A DNA stretch of 64,000 nt from Corynebacterium stercoris (GCF_024160105.1 NZ_JAMFTQ010000001.1:310001-374000); one strand, 5' to 3'; positions 1-9,406 are shown, numbered from the stretch's first letter. Notes: generated by a model from the sequence alone, not told the origin. Numbers and translations are program-made.

Positions 1-193
1 TGTAGCCGGTCAGGTACTGCGGCGAAAACGGGCGCGGCACCGGCGCACCCGGGTGCTGCACAATCGGCGCGCCGATGGAGCTGCCGGTCACCTCGCTGCG
101 CAGCTGCGGCACCGTGATCGCGTTCGCGGCGGGCGCGCAGACGAGGGAGGCGGCGGTAAGGAGGGCACTGAGCTTCACGACGTTCGCTTTCAC
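1..193 (-). CDS. Secreted protein of unknown function, 5' part only (cut by the window start)
   Basis: The first 64 codons of a leftward gene are present; the rest lies outside the window. The GTG start at 193 begins a typical signal peptide: a basic MKANVVK stretch, a hydrophobic core (LSALLTAASLVCA) and an ANA cleavage site near residue 25. The mature part begins ITVPQLRSEV and is Pro/Gly-rich. A TAGGCT hexamer at 201-206 lies 7 nt upstream of the GTG, so the mRNA may be leaderless. It follows the peptidase-like gene by 24 nt. I do not recognise the family from this fragment. Export is well supported; function is open. Confidence 0.6.
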   Translation of the reverse strand, partial: MKANVVKLSALLTAASLVCAPAANAITVPQLRSEVTGSSIGAPIVQHPGAPVPRPFSPQYLTGY

Positions 194-217
194 GCCGCAA
201 AGCCTAAAAGAAACCTG

Positions 218-1444
218 TCAGTCCAGCATCTCGAAGAGGCCCGTGACCACGTCCTCCCCGTGGGCCCAAATGCCGTCGTGGAACCACTCGTCGTGGCTCC
301 AGAGGCGCAGGTTCCCGACTCTCGACGCCGATTCCGCGGTGAGCTCGTACGGGATGAAAAGGTCCGGCTTGAATAGCAGTGCCGCGACCGGCACCTTGTT
401 ACCGGAGACGTCTTCTGATTGGGCCGCCAGGGTGTCCATGTGCTGCACCTCGTTGACCGCCTCGTAGAACGGGGTGAGCGCCGGGTCTTCCTCGAAGTGG
501 GTGGTGAAGAAGTGGTTGCCCAAAAGCGTGAGGTCGGCGAACTCTTCGCGGTAGATCCGCTCCGCGGACCAGCGGGTTGGGTGACCCGGTCGCGCCATGA
601 CGGACTCGTGCACCACGCCCCACAGCGGCATCGTCTCCAGCGAGATGATGCCGCCGAGCTGCGCCAGGAAGTCGCCCCGCAGGCGCTTTTCGCCGCGGTA
701 CTCGGTGAACGGCATCTCGAAGAGGTTCGCCAGCAAGCCGAAATCGCCCTCCTCGCCCAAGAGCACACCCGCCATGCGCATGCGGGTGGAGGACAGCCGC
801 TCCCCCGTCGGCATCCGCACGTCCTGGTTTTCCAGGTGGTCAGCCACTTCCGCAACGCGCTGCTGCATCCACGGCACTGCGGCGAAAAGTTCATTCTGCC
901 GCTCGCGAAGCAACTCGAACGTTTTCCGGTTGAACAGGTCCACGTCCATGTGCGGCTCCGGCACGGTGCCCACCAGGTGCACGCGGCGCAGCCCTTCCGG
1001 GAAGTAGGACAAGTAGGAGCCGGCACACGCCGCGCCGAAGGAGTTGCCCAACAGGTCCCACTGCTCCACCCCGAGGTGCTCGCGCAGCGCCTCCGCATCA
1101 GCCGCCACGTCCGGCGGACGCAGGTGGGCTAGAAAGTTAGCGTCGATACGCTCAGGCGTGGTCCGGTCGACTTTGGCGGAGCGGCCGGTGCCCCGTTCGT
1201 CGATAAGCAGCACGCGGTAGCGTTTCAGCGCCTCCGGAATCCACTCCATGAGCATGCGCGGGCCGGGTTTGCCGGGGCCGCCCTGGAAGTAGACGAGGTA
1301 CGGCAACGACTCGTCGGTGTACAGCTCGCGCGCGAAGACGGTGATCTCGCCGAGCGCGGGGTTGGCGCGGTCGATGGGGACGCGCACCTCGTGCTCCCGC
1401 TGCGTCACGCCCGGAAGAAAGACGGTGGAGTTCGCGTAGGTCAC
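218..1444 (-). CDS. Proline iminopeptidase-like alpha/beta hydrolase
   Basis: Alpha/beta-hydrolase of the prolyl aminopeptidase (S33) type, which releases N-terminal proline or similar residues from peptides. The oxyanion-hole motif GGPG lies near residue 55 in YFQGGPGKPGP, DERGTG follows near residue 81, and the nucleophile elbow is GNSFGA. The length of 408 residues fits the actinobacterial group. I chose the GTG at 1444 because GGAGG sits six bases upstream; an ATG at 1492 would extend the protein by 16 residues into the divergent gene. No signal peptide is seen, so it is probably cytoplasmic. The true substrate is not shown by the sequence. Confidence 0.85.
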   Translation of the reverse strand: MTYANSTVFLPGVTQREHEVRVPIDRANPALGEITVFARELYTDESLPYLVYFQGGPGKPGPRMLMEWIPEALKRYRVLLIDERGTGRSAKVDRTTPERIDANFLAHLRPPDVAADAEALREHLGVEQWDLLGNSFGAACAGSYLSYFPEGLRRVHLVGTVPEPHMDVDLFNRKTFELLRERQNELFAAVPWMQQRVAEVADHLENQDVRMPTGERLSSTRMRMAGVLLGEEGDFGLLANLFEMPFTEYRGEKRLRGDFLAQLGGIISLETMPLWGVVHESVMARPGHPTRWSAERIYREEFADLTLLGNHFFTTHFEEDPALTPFYEAVNEVQHMDTLAAQSEDVSGNKVPVAALLFKPDLFIPYELTAESASRVGNLRLWSHDEWFHDGIWAHGEDVVTGLFEMLD

Positions 1445-1446
1445 GG

Positions 1447-1452
1447 TAGCCT
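1447..1452 (+). promoter_or_regulatory. -10-like hexamer TAGCCT, leaderless start
   Basis: TAGCCT followed by 7 nt and the ATG at 1460. The same bases on the other strand form part of the GGAGGCT ribosome-binding site of the divergent peptidase gene, so the two genes share this element. Confidence 0.45.
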
Positions 1453-1459
1453 CCCATGT

Positions 1460-3349
1460 ATGCAGTTGCACTCGTACAAAGATGTCGGCCACGACTTCCT
1501 TGTGCCCGATACGTTCGAGGCTCCAAGCCTACCGGAGTGGCGGCTGGCCACCTTCTCACTTGTCCTCCCCGTGCCCGATGCGTCCGGGTTCGGCGACGCA
1601 CCCTTCGATTTCGGCGAGCACGGCTGGGCGTACGGGCGGGACAAGGGCGTGCGCATCGTGGAGAACCCGGCGTGGGATCCAAAGCGGGAGGTTTTCCGCA
1701 AGCCCGACGTGCGGCACAACTACTACGGCGACCCCATCGTCGAGGGTGGCCGCCCCCACTACAACGACGCCCGCTCGCGCTTCATGGACCCGATCGACGC
1801 CTCCGTCGGCGCGCGCAGCATCGACGTCGACGTGGTGTTCCAGGAAGTCGCCTTCGCGGGCGTCGAAGAGTTCGGGCATGAGGACCGCACCAGCCACCGC
1901 AGGACACCGTCCCAGACACCGCCGCGGGAGCTTTCGCTTGCCGACGCAGGCTGGGACCCAAACGTCACCGCCCACCACTTCGTCTTCCCGCCGGAGAGGA
2001 ACCGGACGTTCTACGAGCTGGTGAATTACGACGCGCAGCTGCCCTGGGAAGACCAGATGCGCGGGGCGCGGGGCAGCCACGGCACCGCGACGCTGCGGCT
2101 CCTCTCCGCCGAGATCATGCAGTTCCACGACCTGAACCTGAACACGCCGTCGAAGGTGACCAGCAACTTCCTCATCCTCAACGTGGTCGCGGAGAACATC
2201 TCCTCGGCGACGCTGGGCTTCCTCAGCGCGACGCTGCGCCGGCCGCGCAACACGTCCCAGTTCTACAAAGTCGACGGGGAGTATGCCGAGTCGCCCCCGC
2301 AGCTCCACGCGCTAACCAGGTTCGTCAACATCGCGGTGGCGAAGATCGACGAAGCGCTCGGGCGCGAATGCTCCATGCGGGTCTCCGCGGCGGGCAGCTT
2401 GGTGTCTACTGCTGGCGCGCCCGGACCCGCCGGCACCTTCGCTCTGCCCGCGCCGCAGCGCGTGGCCATGGCGATTCCGAACCCCGCCCGCCCGGAAGAC
2501 CCCGACCGTTTCACCCTTAGCGAGGCGAACAACGGCTCCGTGCCGGATGACATCGAAGGCCCGCTCGTGCTCCAAACCCGCAACACCAAGTGGAAATGGC
2601 ACGAGCAGTGGGCGTGGCAAATCCTCGAAGGCGCGGACTCCTACCCCGAGCTGGTGCCCTACCAAACCCAGGACGCACTCCAGGAGCTCGTCGCCGCGCA
2701 ACTTTCGTCCTGGACAATCATGACTTCCGACGAAGGCGTGGGCATGGTGCGCACCAAGTCGGCCAGCCGCGAGGGCATGCGCTACTGGTCCATGGCCAAC
2801 ACCCGCTTCGTGGATGTGGTGATGTTGCAGATGCGCGCCCAGGCGGGCGAGAACCACCTGCGCAAGACGCTGCAGATTGTGGGCGAAAAATCGTCGTCGA
2901 TAGGCGAAGCGTCCCACGCCGAGCTGCGCGCCGACCTCGAGCGGATGGAGCGTCTCCAGCTCGACCACATCGAGATCCGCGACAAGTTGTGGTTCCGCAC
3001 CATCCCGGGCCGGGATATCGACACGCGCGTGCTCAAGGGGCTGCAGCGCGCCACCGGGTTCAACCAGCTGCGCGAGGACTTCGACTCGAAGATGAAGTCG
3101 CGCCAGCAGGTGATGCGCAACCAGTTCGAGCAGCTCTCCGGCGAGATCGCCGAGGAGGAATCCAAGCGCGCCGAGGCGATGAACCTCGTGCTCGGCTTCG
3201 TCGCCGCCGCGATTGGTGCGCCCGACTGGGCGGACGCGGCCGGCGTGACCACCCTCGGGGGCATGCTCGGCCTCGGCCTGATCATCTTTGTGGCGATGTT
3301 CGCCGTGGTGTGGATCGGCCGGGCGGTGTTTACTGCGCTTCGTCGGTAG
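1460..3349 (+). CDS. Large unknown protein with C-terminal membrane anchor
   Basis: A 629-residue protein I do not recognise. The N-terminal two thirds look soluble, with many aromatic and acidic residues. Residues from about 450 on are helical and charged, with long Glu/Arg/Leu runs that suggest a coiled coil. One or two hydrophobic segments close the protein ([19 protein letters not shown]), followed by a short basic tail (ALRR). This soluble domain, helical stalk and C-terminal membrane anchor recalls CorA-like or signalling proteins, but no catalytic motif is visible. TAGCCT at 1447-1452 lies 7 nt before ATG 1460, so I take a leaderless start there. It diverges from the peptidase gene 15 nt away, and its 3' end overlaps lepA by 20 nt. 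Confidence 0.8.
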   Translation: MQLHSYKDVGHDFLVPDTFEAPSLPEWRLATFSLVLPVPDASGFGDAPFDFGEHGWAYGRDKGVRIVENPAWDPKREVFRKPDVRHNYYGDPIVEGGRPHYNDARSRFMDPIDASVGARSIDVDVVFQEVAFAGVEEFGHEDRTSHRRTPSQTPPRELSLADAGWDPNVTAHHFVFPPERNRTFYELVNYDAQLPWEDQMRGARGSHGTATLRLLSAEIMQFHDLNLNTPSKVTSNFLILNVVAENISSATLGFLSATLRRPRNTSQFYKVDGEYAESPPQLHALTRFVNIAVAKIDEALGRECSMRVSAAGSLVSTAGAPGPAGTFALPAPQRVAMAIPNPARPEDPDRFTLSEANNGSVPDDIEGPLVLQTRNTKWKWHEQWAWQILEGADSYPELVPYQTQDALQELVAAQLSSWTIMTSDEGVGMVRTKSASREGMRYWSMANTRFVDVVMLQMRAQAGENHLRKTLQIVGEKSSSIGEASHAELRADLERMERLQLDHIEIRDKLWFRTIPGRDIDTRVLKGLQRATGFNQLREDFDSKMKSRQQVMRNQFEQLSGEIAEEESKRAEAMNLVLGFVAAAIGAPDWADAAGVTTLGGMLGLGLIIFVAMFAVVWIGRAVFTALRR

Positions 3350-5189
3350 ACAGCGCAGCCACGAACGCTTCCTGCGGCACCGTCACGGAGCCGATGGACT
3401 TCATGCGCTTCTTACCGGCCTTCTGCTTCTCCAGCAGCTTGCGCTTGCGAGAGATATCGCCGCCGTAGCACTTGGACAGCACGTCCTTGCGCAGGGCGCG
3501 GATGTTCTCGCGGGCGATGATCTTGGAACCGATCGCCGCCTGCACCGGCACCTCAAACTGCTGGCGCGGGATGAGCTCCTTGAGCTTCTTCGTCATCTTG
3601 TTGCCGTACCACTGGGCCGAATCCTTGTGCACGATCGCGGAGAACGCGTCCACCGGCTCACCCTGCAGCAGGATGTCCACCTTTACCAGGTCGCCGAGCT
3701 GCTCGCCGGCCTCCTCGTAGTTCAGCGAGGCGTAGCCCTTGGTGCGGGACTTCAGCATGTCGAAGAAGTCGAAGATGATCTCGCCGAGCGGCATGATGTA
3801 GCGCAGCTCAACGCGGTCCTCGGAGAGGTACTCCATGTTCTTCATGGTGCCGCGTTTGGACTGGCACAGCTCCATCGTCGTGCCCACGAACTCCTGGGGC
3901 ACGATGATGGTCATGTTGACGATCGGCTCGTAGACTTCCTCGATTTTTCCGCCCGGCCAGTCGGAGGGGTTGTGCACGATCTGCTCGGTGCCGTCCTCCC
4001 GGATCACGCGGTAGGTGACCGACGGCGCCGTGGAGATGAGGTCCAGGTCGAACTCGCGCTCCAGGCGATCGCGGGTGATCTCCATGTGCAGCAGGCCCAA
4101 GAAGCCGCAGCGGAACCCGAAGCCCAGCGCCACGGAGGTTTCCGGCTCCCAGGTCAAAGAAGCGTCGTTAAGCTGCAGCTTCTCCAGCGACTCGCGCAGG
4201 TCGGGGAAGTCTTCCTGGCTGACTGGGAAGAGGCCCGAGTACACCATCGGCTTGACTTCCTCGAAGCCCTCGAGCGGATCCGACGCGCCTTTCGACGCCC
4301 ACGTGACCGTGTCGCCCACGCGGGTCTCGCGCACGTCCTTCACGCCGGTGATCAGATAGCCCACCTCGCCGGGGCCGAGGCCCTTCGTCTTCTTCATCGT
4401 CGGCGAGACGACGCCAATCTCGAGGATCTCGTGGCGGGTACCCGTATTCATCATCTGCACCTGCTGATTCGGCAGCAGCTTGCCGTCCACCATGCGCACG
4501 TAGGTGACCACGCCGCGGTAGGTGTCGTAGACCGAGTCGAAAATCAGCGCGCGGGCCGGCGCGTCGTCGGAGTGCTCCGAGCTCGGCGCCGGAATCAGCT
4601 CGACCACCTTGTCCAAAAGCTCCGGCACGCCCTGGCCGGTCTTGCCGGACACGCGCAGCACATCCTCGGTCTCGCAGCCGATGATGTTGGCGATCTCCAG
4701 CGCGTACTTCTCCGGGTCCGCGGCCGGCAGGTCGATCTTGTTCAGCACCGGGATGATCTCGAGATCGTTCTCCATGGCCATGTACAGGTTGGCCAGGGTC
4801 TGCGCCTCGATGCCTTGAGCTGCGTCGACAAGCAAAATGGCGCCCTCGCACGCGTCGAGGGAGCGGGAGACCTCGTACGAGAAGTCGACGTGGCCCGGGG
4901 TGTCAATCATCTGGAGGACGAACTCCTCGCCCGCATGCTCGCCCGAGGTCACCGTCCACGGCAGGCGCACGTTCTGCGCCTTGATGGTGATGCCGCGCTC
5001 GCGCTCAATGTCCATGTTGTCCAGGTACTGGTCGCGCATGTCGCGGGCGTCCACCACGTTGGAGAGCTGGAGGATGCGGTCGGCCAGGGTGGATTTACCG
5101 TGGTCGATGTGCGCGATGATGCAGAAGTTGCGGATGCGAGCGGGATCGGTGAACGTCTCCTCCGCAAAGTTCTTCTTTTGAGCAGCCAT
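3330..5189 (-). CDS. lepA: Elongation factor 4 (LepA), ribosome back-translocase GTPase
   Basis: Translational GTPase that acts on stalled or mis-translocated ribosomes and aids ribosome biogenesis. The G1 motif is AHIDHGKST (residues 26-34), switch I is in [12 protein letters not shown]3 is DTPGHVDF and G4 is NKIDLP. The C-terminal part carries the EF4-specific domain with YHAS-type sequences (SYEVSRSL early, YVTIMPLGE-like later) and ends with the [16 protein letters not shown] basic region. At 619 residues it is full length. TAGAAT lies 9 nt upstream of the ATG, so the leader is very short or absent. The 3' end overlaps the convergent unknown gene. lepA beside the PemK-like gene and rpsT/holA matches the mycobacterial order. 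Confidence 0.98.
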   Translation of the reverse strand: MAAQKKNFAEETFTDPARIRNFCIIAHIDHGKSTLADRILQLSNVVDARDMRDQYLDNMDIERERGITIKAQNVRLPWTVTSGEHAGEEFVLQMIDTPGHVDFSYEVSRSLDACEGAILLVDAAQGIEAQTLANLYMAMENDLEIIPVLNKIDLPAADPEKYALEIANIIGCETEDVLRVSGKTGQGVPELLDKVVELIPAPSSEHSDDAPARALIFDSVYDTYRGVVTYVRMVDGKLLPNQQVQMMNTGTRHEILEIGVVSPTMKKTKGLGPGEVGYLITGVKDVRETRVGDTVTWASKGASDPLEGFEEVKPMVYSGLFPVSQEDFPDLRESLEKLQLNDASLTWEPETSVALGFGFRCGFLGLLHMEITRDRLEREFDLDLISTAPSVTYRVIREDGTEQIVHNPSDWPGGKIEEVYEPIVNMTIIVPQEFVGTTMELCQSKRGTMKNMEYLSEDRVELRYIMPLGEIIFDFFDMLKSRTKGYASLNYEEAGEQLGDLVKVDILLQGEPVDAFSAIVHKDSAQWYGNKMTKKLKELIPRQQFEVPVQAAIGSKIIARENIRALRKDVLSKCYGGDISRKRKLLEKQKAGKKRMKSIGSVTVPQEAFVAALSTDEAQ

Positions 5190-5239
5190 AATTAGCGCAT
5201 TCTACCGGCCGCTCCCCTAGAGTGAGCGCAAGAGGGCTT

Positions 5240-5247
5240 AAGGAGGT
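5240..5247 (+). promoter_or_regulatory. Consensus ribosome-binding site AAGGAGGT
   Basis: A full anti-Shine-Dalgarno complement, eight bases before ATG 5256. It is one of the strongest sites in the window and fixes the start of the PemK/MazF-like gene. Confidence 0.8.
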
Positions 5248-5255
5248 AGAGGGCC

Positions 5256-5753
5256 ATGGCGAAGAAGTGGTGGTCGCGCACACGCACCACGTCGCTCGAT
5301 CAGGGCCTCGCCATGCTCAACGCCCGCCTCGCCGCGCCCGCCTCGGACCGGAGAGCGAAGCGCGCCGCCCGCGTCAACGTGAAGCCCACCGGCAAGATCC
5401 CGCGCAACATCTACTACGCCCCGGACATGGACGGCAACGCCGAGCCGGGCGAGGTCGTGTGGGTGACGGTGCCGTCCCAGCCGCCGACGGAGCGTTCCAT
5501 GCTCGTTGTCGGGCGCGAGCAGCACGAGGTGCTGGGCCTGCTCATCTCCCCCGGCAAGGAGCACGCGGACGACCAGCACTGGCTGGGCATCGGCTGCGGC
5601 GAGTGGGATGCCTCCGGCGAGCCGTGCTGGGTCCGCCTGGACAAGACGCTGTGCGTGCCGGAGACGGATGTGCACCGCCGCGGCACCACCGTGCCGGCAC
5701 TGCGTTTCGAGCGCGTGGCGAACCGCTTGCGCGACCGTTTTGATTGGGGATAA
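5256..5753 (+). CDS. PemK/MazF-like protein, no adjacent antitoxin
   Basis: Residues 63-165 resemble the PemK/MazF fold of ribosome-independent mRNA interferases: PGEVVWVTV, then MLVVGREQHEVLGLLIS, with later strands around CWVRLDKTLCVP. A basic 50-residue N-terminal extension (WWSRTRTTSL, RRAKRAARVN) is absent from ordinary MazF toxins of about 110 residues. No small antitoxin ORF flanks it: lepA diverges on one side and rpsT follows on the other. The lack of an antitoxin and the conserved place beside lepA suggest a housekeeping nucleic-acid-binding or RNase role, not a selfish toxin; this is inference. A consensus ribosome-binding site precedes the ATG. Confidence 0.7.
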   Translation: MAKKWWSRTRTTSLDQGLAMLNARLAAPASDRRAKRAARVNVKPTGKIPRNIYYAPDMDGNAEPGEVVWVTVPSQPPTERSMLVVGREQHEVLGLLISPGKEHADDQHWLGIGCGEWDASGEPCWVRLDKTLCVPETDVHRRGTTVPALRFERVANRLRDRFDWG

Positions 5754-5900
5754 CGCAGGCTGCTAGGTTAGAGGAGTTGTCCAGCAGGGTGCGCGGCGCT
5801 ACGCGGGCAGGACCTTGGGCTCGCGTCCCATATCCAAAGTCGCCGCACAGAAGTCCCCGCCGGGCACGTTCCATTCGATACCGAAATTAAGAGGTGCACC

Positions 5901-6164
5901 ATGGCAAACATTAAGCAGCAGCAGAAGCGCGTGCTCACCAACGAGAAGCGCCGTCAGCGCAACAAGGCTGTCCGTTCCGCGACCCGCACGGAGATCCGCA
6001 AGTTCCGCGAGCTGGTCGAGGCCGGCGACAAGGAAGCTGCCGCAGAGCAGCTGCGCGTTGCGTCCCGCAAGCTGGACAAGGCCGTGACCAAGGGCGTTTA
6101 CCACCGCAACAACGCGGCCAACAAGAAGTCCAAGATGGCTCACGCCCTCAACAAGATGGACTAA
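5901..6164 (+). CDS. rpsT: 30S ribosomal protein S20
   Basis: Primary 16S rRNA-binding protein of the small subunit. The 87 residues begin [21 protein letters not shown] and are helical and strongly basic, as in all S20 proteins. A GAGGTG ribosome-binding site lies seven bases before the ATG. The 147-nt gap from the PemK-like gene leaves room for its own promoter and leader; I see no clear regulatory fold there. A strong hairpin and T-run follow directly. The order rpsT then convergent holA is the same as in mycobacteria. Confidence 0.98.
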   Translation: MANIKQQQKRVLTNEKRRQRNKAVRSATRTEIRKFRELVEAGDKEAAAEQLRVASRKLDKAVTKGVYHRNNAANKKSKMAHALNKMD

Positions 6165-6180
6165 GAGCCTTCCGAAATTA

Positions 6181-6201
6181 CCCGCCCTCGGCGGGTTTTT
6201 T
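6181..6201 (+). terminator. Intrinsic terminator of rpsT
   Basis: CCCGCC, a 3-nt loop (CTC), GGCGGG, then six T. It starts 16 nt after the rpsT stop and touches the last codon of convergent holA. On the other strand the tail after the stem is only TAATTT, so it is mainly an rpsT terminator. Confidence 0.9.
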
Positions 6202-7136
6202 CATGCCAGTTCGGCGATCCTGCGCACTGCGTCCTCCACGGCGAAGTCCGGGTCGCCGCCTTGGCCCTTCACTTCCGCGTCGAGGTCCGCGACGATGATC
6301 ACAGCCTCCGTGACCGCCGCGGGTGTCCACTGCCGCGCCACCTGCATGGTTTTCTTTGCGACGAACGGGTGCATCCCCAGCTCGCGCGCGAGCTGATCCG
6401 GATTGCCCCGGACCCCCTGGAGGCGGGCGATATCGCCGACCTTGTGCGCCAGTGCTGCGGCGATAGCCACCGGCGACGTCCCGAGCTGCAGTGCCCGGCG
6501 GCACGACGCCAGCGCCCTGTCCGCGCGGCCCAGCACGGCTTGGTCCGCGATATCGAAGCCGGCGACCTCCGCCACGCCCGTGTAGTAGTCGCGCACCGCC
6601 GCGACCGTGATCTCGCCCTCGGTGTCCGCTACGAGCTGGCTCACTGCCGAGGCGAGCTCGCGCAGGTCCGAGCCGACGGATTCCAACAGCGCCGCAACCA
6701 CGTCCGGTGTCGGACGCGCCCCGTGGCGGCGGAACTCCGCGCTCACCCACGCGTGCCGGTCCCGATCCTTCAGCGCGTCGACGCGGTGCACCTCGGCGAT
6801 CTTCTGAAACTTTGCGACGTACGACTTCTGCCGCCCGCCGCCCGAATGCTTGATCACCAGCGTCATACCCGGCGCGGGATCCACGCAGGCTGCGAGCAGC
6901 GTCTCCGTCGGTTCCTTGCCGGCGAGCTCGGTGCGCTCGACTACCACAACCCGGTCCTCGGCGAACAGCGACGGGCTGGTCGCCATCGCAATCTCCCCCT
7001 CCGTGACCTCGGAGGCGCGCAGTGTAGTCACTTCGGCCTCCGGGCCAGCCTGGGCGATGATCTCCTTCGTCGCCCGCTCCGCGAGGAACTCGTCGTCCCC
7101 GAGGACGAGGTGCACAGGGTTGAGCATGGCCACCAT
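6201..7136 (-). CDS. holA: DNA polymerase III subunit delta
   Basis: Clamp-loader subunit that opens the beta sliding clamp. The 311-residue protein starts with NPVHLVLGDDEFLAERA, the usual N-terminal strand and DE(F/Y)L motif of HolA, and shows the three-domain pattern with the closing helical collar domain near FDIADQAVLGRADRALA. It lies one nucleotide after comEC and is co-transcribed with it. The ATG at 7136 is taken; an internal Met at residue 4 is an equal alternative. Its 3' end runs into the rpsT terminator. In mycobacteria the homologue Rv2413c has the same neighbours. Confidence 0.95.
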   Translation of the reverse strand: MVAMLNPVHLVLGDDEFLAERATKEIIAQAGPEAEVTTLRASEVTEGEIAMATSPSLFAEDRVVVVERTELAGKEPTETLLAACVDPAPGMTLVIKHSGGGRQKSYVAKFQKIAEVHRVDALKDRDRHAWVSAEFRRHGARPTPDVVAALLESVGSDLRELASAVSQLVADTEGEITVAAVRDYYTGVAEVAGFDIADQAVLGRADRALASCRRALQLGTSPVAIAAALAHKVGDIARLQGVRGNPDQLARELGMHPFVAKKTMQVARQWTPAAVTEAVIIVADLDAEVKGQGGDPDFAVEDAVRRIAELA

Positions 7137-7137
7137 C

Positions 7138-8721
7138 TTAAGGGCCCGCGCGGTTGGGGAAGAGCACCGGAATCCCGCTCTGCGTCACCACCGGACGCTT
7201 CAACGGTTTGCCCTCCTCGAGGACGACGACCAGCTCGGTGCCGGGCGGGACCGGATCAACGTCCGCCTTCGTCGCCACGACATGCGCGCGCATGCCCGAG
7301 TAATCCGGGGCGGGAGGCGCTGCGTGCAGCTGTGTCGCGCAGAGCACCGCGGTCACGGCCGCTGCCGTTGCGCGCGGCCGCTTGCCGACGATCCCTGCCA
7401 TCACCCACCCGTACGCCACCAACGCTGCCACTGGACCAGCGGCAACCGTCGCCAGCGGGAGTGCCGCACCCGTTGTTGCCACCGCGTGCACCCACCACGC
7501 CAGCGGTTCGATGATAAATAGCGGGAGAGCCTCGAGCCCGCCCGGCAGGAGCGCGAGGATGACCGCGATAAGACCGAGCACCGTGACCGGGGCTACTGCG
7601 GGCGCGACGAGGACATTTGCGGCGACCGCCACCAGCGACACCTGCCCCGCCATGAGCGCGACGATGGGCATTGTGACCACGTCAGCGGCGATCGCCACCG
7701 CGAGCGCGCGGTTGATGATGTCGGGCCAGCCCGTCGCCGCCAGCGCCCGGTACAGCAGCGGGTGGAGCACCACGATGCCCGCCGTCGCCGCGACGGAGAG
7801 CGCGAAGCCGTAGTGCACGGCCAGGTCCGTATCCACCAGCACCAAGCCGATGACCGCCAGGCATAGCGCATGCAGCGGCTCGGTGCGCGTCGACGCCAGG
7901 ACCGCAACGAGGCCGACCAACCCGGTGACAGATGCTCTGAGCACGCTCGGCTCCGGACCCACCAGGCCGGCGAAGGCAACGAGCGCAACCGCGGCGGCCA
8001 GCAAGCGGACTCGCAGCCCGAGGCCGAGCAGGGTTGCCACCACCACCGCCGCCGTAGTCACGATGGCGACGTTCGACCCCGACACCGCCGACAGGTGCGA
8101 CAACCCGGTATCGATGTACGTCTGCTGCTCCACCGGGGTTTGCAGGGACGTATCGCCAAGCACCATGCCGGGAATGAGACCGCGGGACGCGTCGCCGACC
8201 CTGGCTGTGGCCGCAGCTCGGAAGGTTTCCCGCACGTGCTGGGCGAACGCGGCGTACCCGGTAGCCGGGGCAACGAGTTCCACCTCCCCGTTGAGCACCA
8301 CCGGAGTCACACCCGCAATCTTGTTGTCGTCGAGTGCTCCGGTTGCGGCGACGGTCGCGCCGGGAACGATGGCGTCGTCAAGCGTGGCGCTGAATACCGT
8401 GAGGGTGGAGGGGTGGCCGGGCAGCGCGATGCGGGTGAGCCAGGAGCCGCTGGCCGTGAGTTTCGGTTGACCGCTCACGGTGCCGATGAGCGGCGAGGCG
8501 TAGTCCCAGGCGTCGGCTATGCGGAGGCGGACGTGCGCGGCGAGCACCGACGCCGCGCCGAGGCCGGCGGTGAGCAGCGCTTGACCCCACTCGCGGAGCA
8601 GCGCACTGCCGGCGCAAAACAGAGCGACGACCACAACCGCTGCGTGCGTACCCGCGAGCACGCACGCGATACTCGCCGCCCAGACGGCGAGAGCCGCGGG
8701 GACGAGGCGCAGCTCACTCAT
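7138..8721 (-). CDS. comEC: ComEC/Rec2-type competence membrane protein lacking the metallo-beta-lactamase domain
   Basis: Polytopic membrane protein of the DNA-uptake channel family. The N-terminus has several hydrophobic helices (LAVWAASIACVLAG) and an OB-like segment (LTASGSWLTRIALPG), followed by the competence domain with LSHLSAVSGSNVAIV and many membrane segments. At 527 residues it stops soon after the last helix; the C-terminal metallo-beta-lactamase domain of ComEC proteins of about 750 residues is absent, leaving only some 60 soluble residues. It is 2 nt from comEA and 1 nt from holA, so one operon. Whether the short form still transports DNA is unknown. Confidence 0.92.
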   Translation of the reverse strand: MSELRLVPAALAVWAASIACVLAGTHAAVVVVALFCAGSALLREWGQALLTAGLGAASVLAAHVRLRIADAWDYASPLIGTVSGQPKLTASGSWLTRIALPGHPSTLTVFSATLDDAIVPGATVAATGALDDNKIAGVTPVVLNGEVELVAPATGYAAFAQHVRETFRAAATARVGDASRGLIPGMVLGDTSLQTPVEQQTYIDTGLSHLSAVSGSNVAIVTTAAVVVATLLGLGLRVRLLAAAVALVAFAGLVGPEPSVLRASVTGLVGLVAVLASTRTEPLHALCLAVIGLVLVDTDLAVHYGFALSVAATAGIVVLHPLLYRALAATGWPDIINRALAVAIAADVVTMPIVALMAGQVSLVAVAANVLVAPAVAPVTVLGLIAVILALLPGGLEALPLFIIEPLAWWVHAVATTGAALPLATVAAGPVAALVAYGWVMAGIVGKRPRATAAAVTAVLCATQLHAAPPAPDYSGMRAHVVATKADVDPVPPGTELVVVLEEGKPLKRPVVTQSGIPVLFPNRAGP

Positions 8722-8723
8722 CG

Positions 8724-9356
8724 CTAGAGCGCCACCAAGTCGCGGATCGCGTCGAGCTTGGCGGGGCCGATCCCTTTGACATCCAGCAGCGCGTCGACGG
8801 AGCCGAACGGGCCGTTTGCTTCCCGGTGTGCCACGATCGCGGCGGCGGTCGCCTCCCCCACCCCCGGCAGCGAGGTCAGCTCAGCCGCGCTCGCCTGGTT
8901 CAGCGAGATGAGGCCCGGGGCGGCGGGCGGAGCATCCACGGGCGCGGCGCCGATGGTTTGGACATGGATCTGCTGGCCGTCGACAAGCATCTGCGCGATG
9001 TTGAGCGTGATCAGGTCGGCGGCGGGCAGTGGCTGGGCAATGTCGAGGGCGTCGGCGACGCGGGAGCCCTGATCGAGCGTGACCAGGCCCGGGTTCGCCA
9101 CCTCCCCCACCACGGCGACGACGACTTTCTCGGGCACGGGGCTTTCCGCGGCGACTTGGCCCCACTCCGGCGTGGGCGGCTGCTCCGCGGCGAGCCGCGC
9201 GGCCGCCCAGCCGCAGACGATCGCCAGCACCGCGGCAGCGGCCAGCATTGCCTGCTTCAGCTCTAATCGGAGGCGGGGTTCGGGGTAGCGGACGGGCAGG
9301 AGGTCCTCCTCCCCGGTCGGGCGGGTGAGTTCTTTAATGCGGTCAGCGGCGCTCAT
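8724..9356 (-). CDS. comEA: ComEA-like helix-hairpin-helix DNA-binding protein
   Basis: Membrane-anchored DNA receptor of the competence system. One transmembrane helix spans about residues 36-55, a SLBB (soluble-ligand-binding beta-grasp) domain covers about 75-133 (VVVAVVGEVANPGLVTLDQG), and a ComEA-type double helix-hairpin-helix domain fills 145-210 (LNQASAAELTSLPGVGEATA and GSVDALLDVKGIGPAKL). The ATG at 9356 is preceded by TAGTCT at 9363-9368 with 6 nt between and no Shine-Dalgarno sequence, so leaderless transcription is likely. First gene of the comEA-comEC-holA operon. Confidence 0.93.
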   Translation of the reverse strand: MSAADRIKELTRPTGEEDLLPVRYPEPRLRLELKQAMLAAAAVLAIVCGWAAARLAAEQPPTPEWGQVAAESPVPEKVVVAVVGEVANPGLVTLDQGSRVADALDIAQPLPAADLITLNIAQMLVDGQQIHVQTIGAAPVDAPPAAPGLISLNQASAAELTSLPGVGEATAAAIVAHREANGPFGSVDALLDVKGIGPAKLDAIRDLVAL

Positions 9357-9362
9357 GCCCGC

Positions 9363-9368
9363 AGACTA
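9363..9368 (-). promoter_or_regulatory. -10-like hexamer TAGTCT before comEA
   Basis: On the minus strand TAGTCT, 6 nt, then ATG of comEA. It lies between comEA and the DnaA-box inverted repeat, so that repeat would cover the -35 side of this promoter. Confidence 0.5.
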
Positions 9369-9406
9369 CGAAAGAGAAAATGCCTCCGGTAGAGGTGAAC
9401 ATTTTT

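Noticed and set aside
3288..5195. Long plus-strand reading frame antisense to lepA
   Set aside because: Its composition (His/Leu/Arg/Val-rich) is the shadow of a GC-rich coding strand; lepA is certain on the other strand. Similar antisense frames over rne, valS/folC, pepN and metB were dropped for the same reason.
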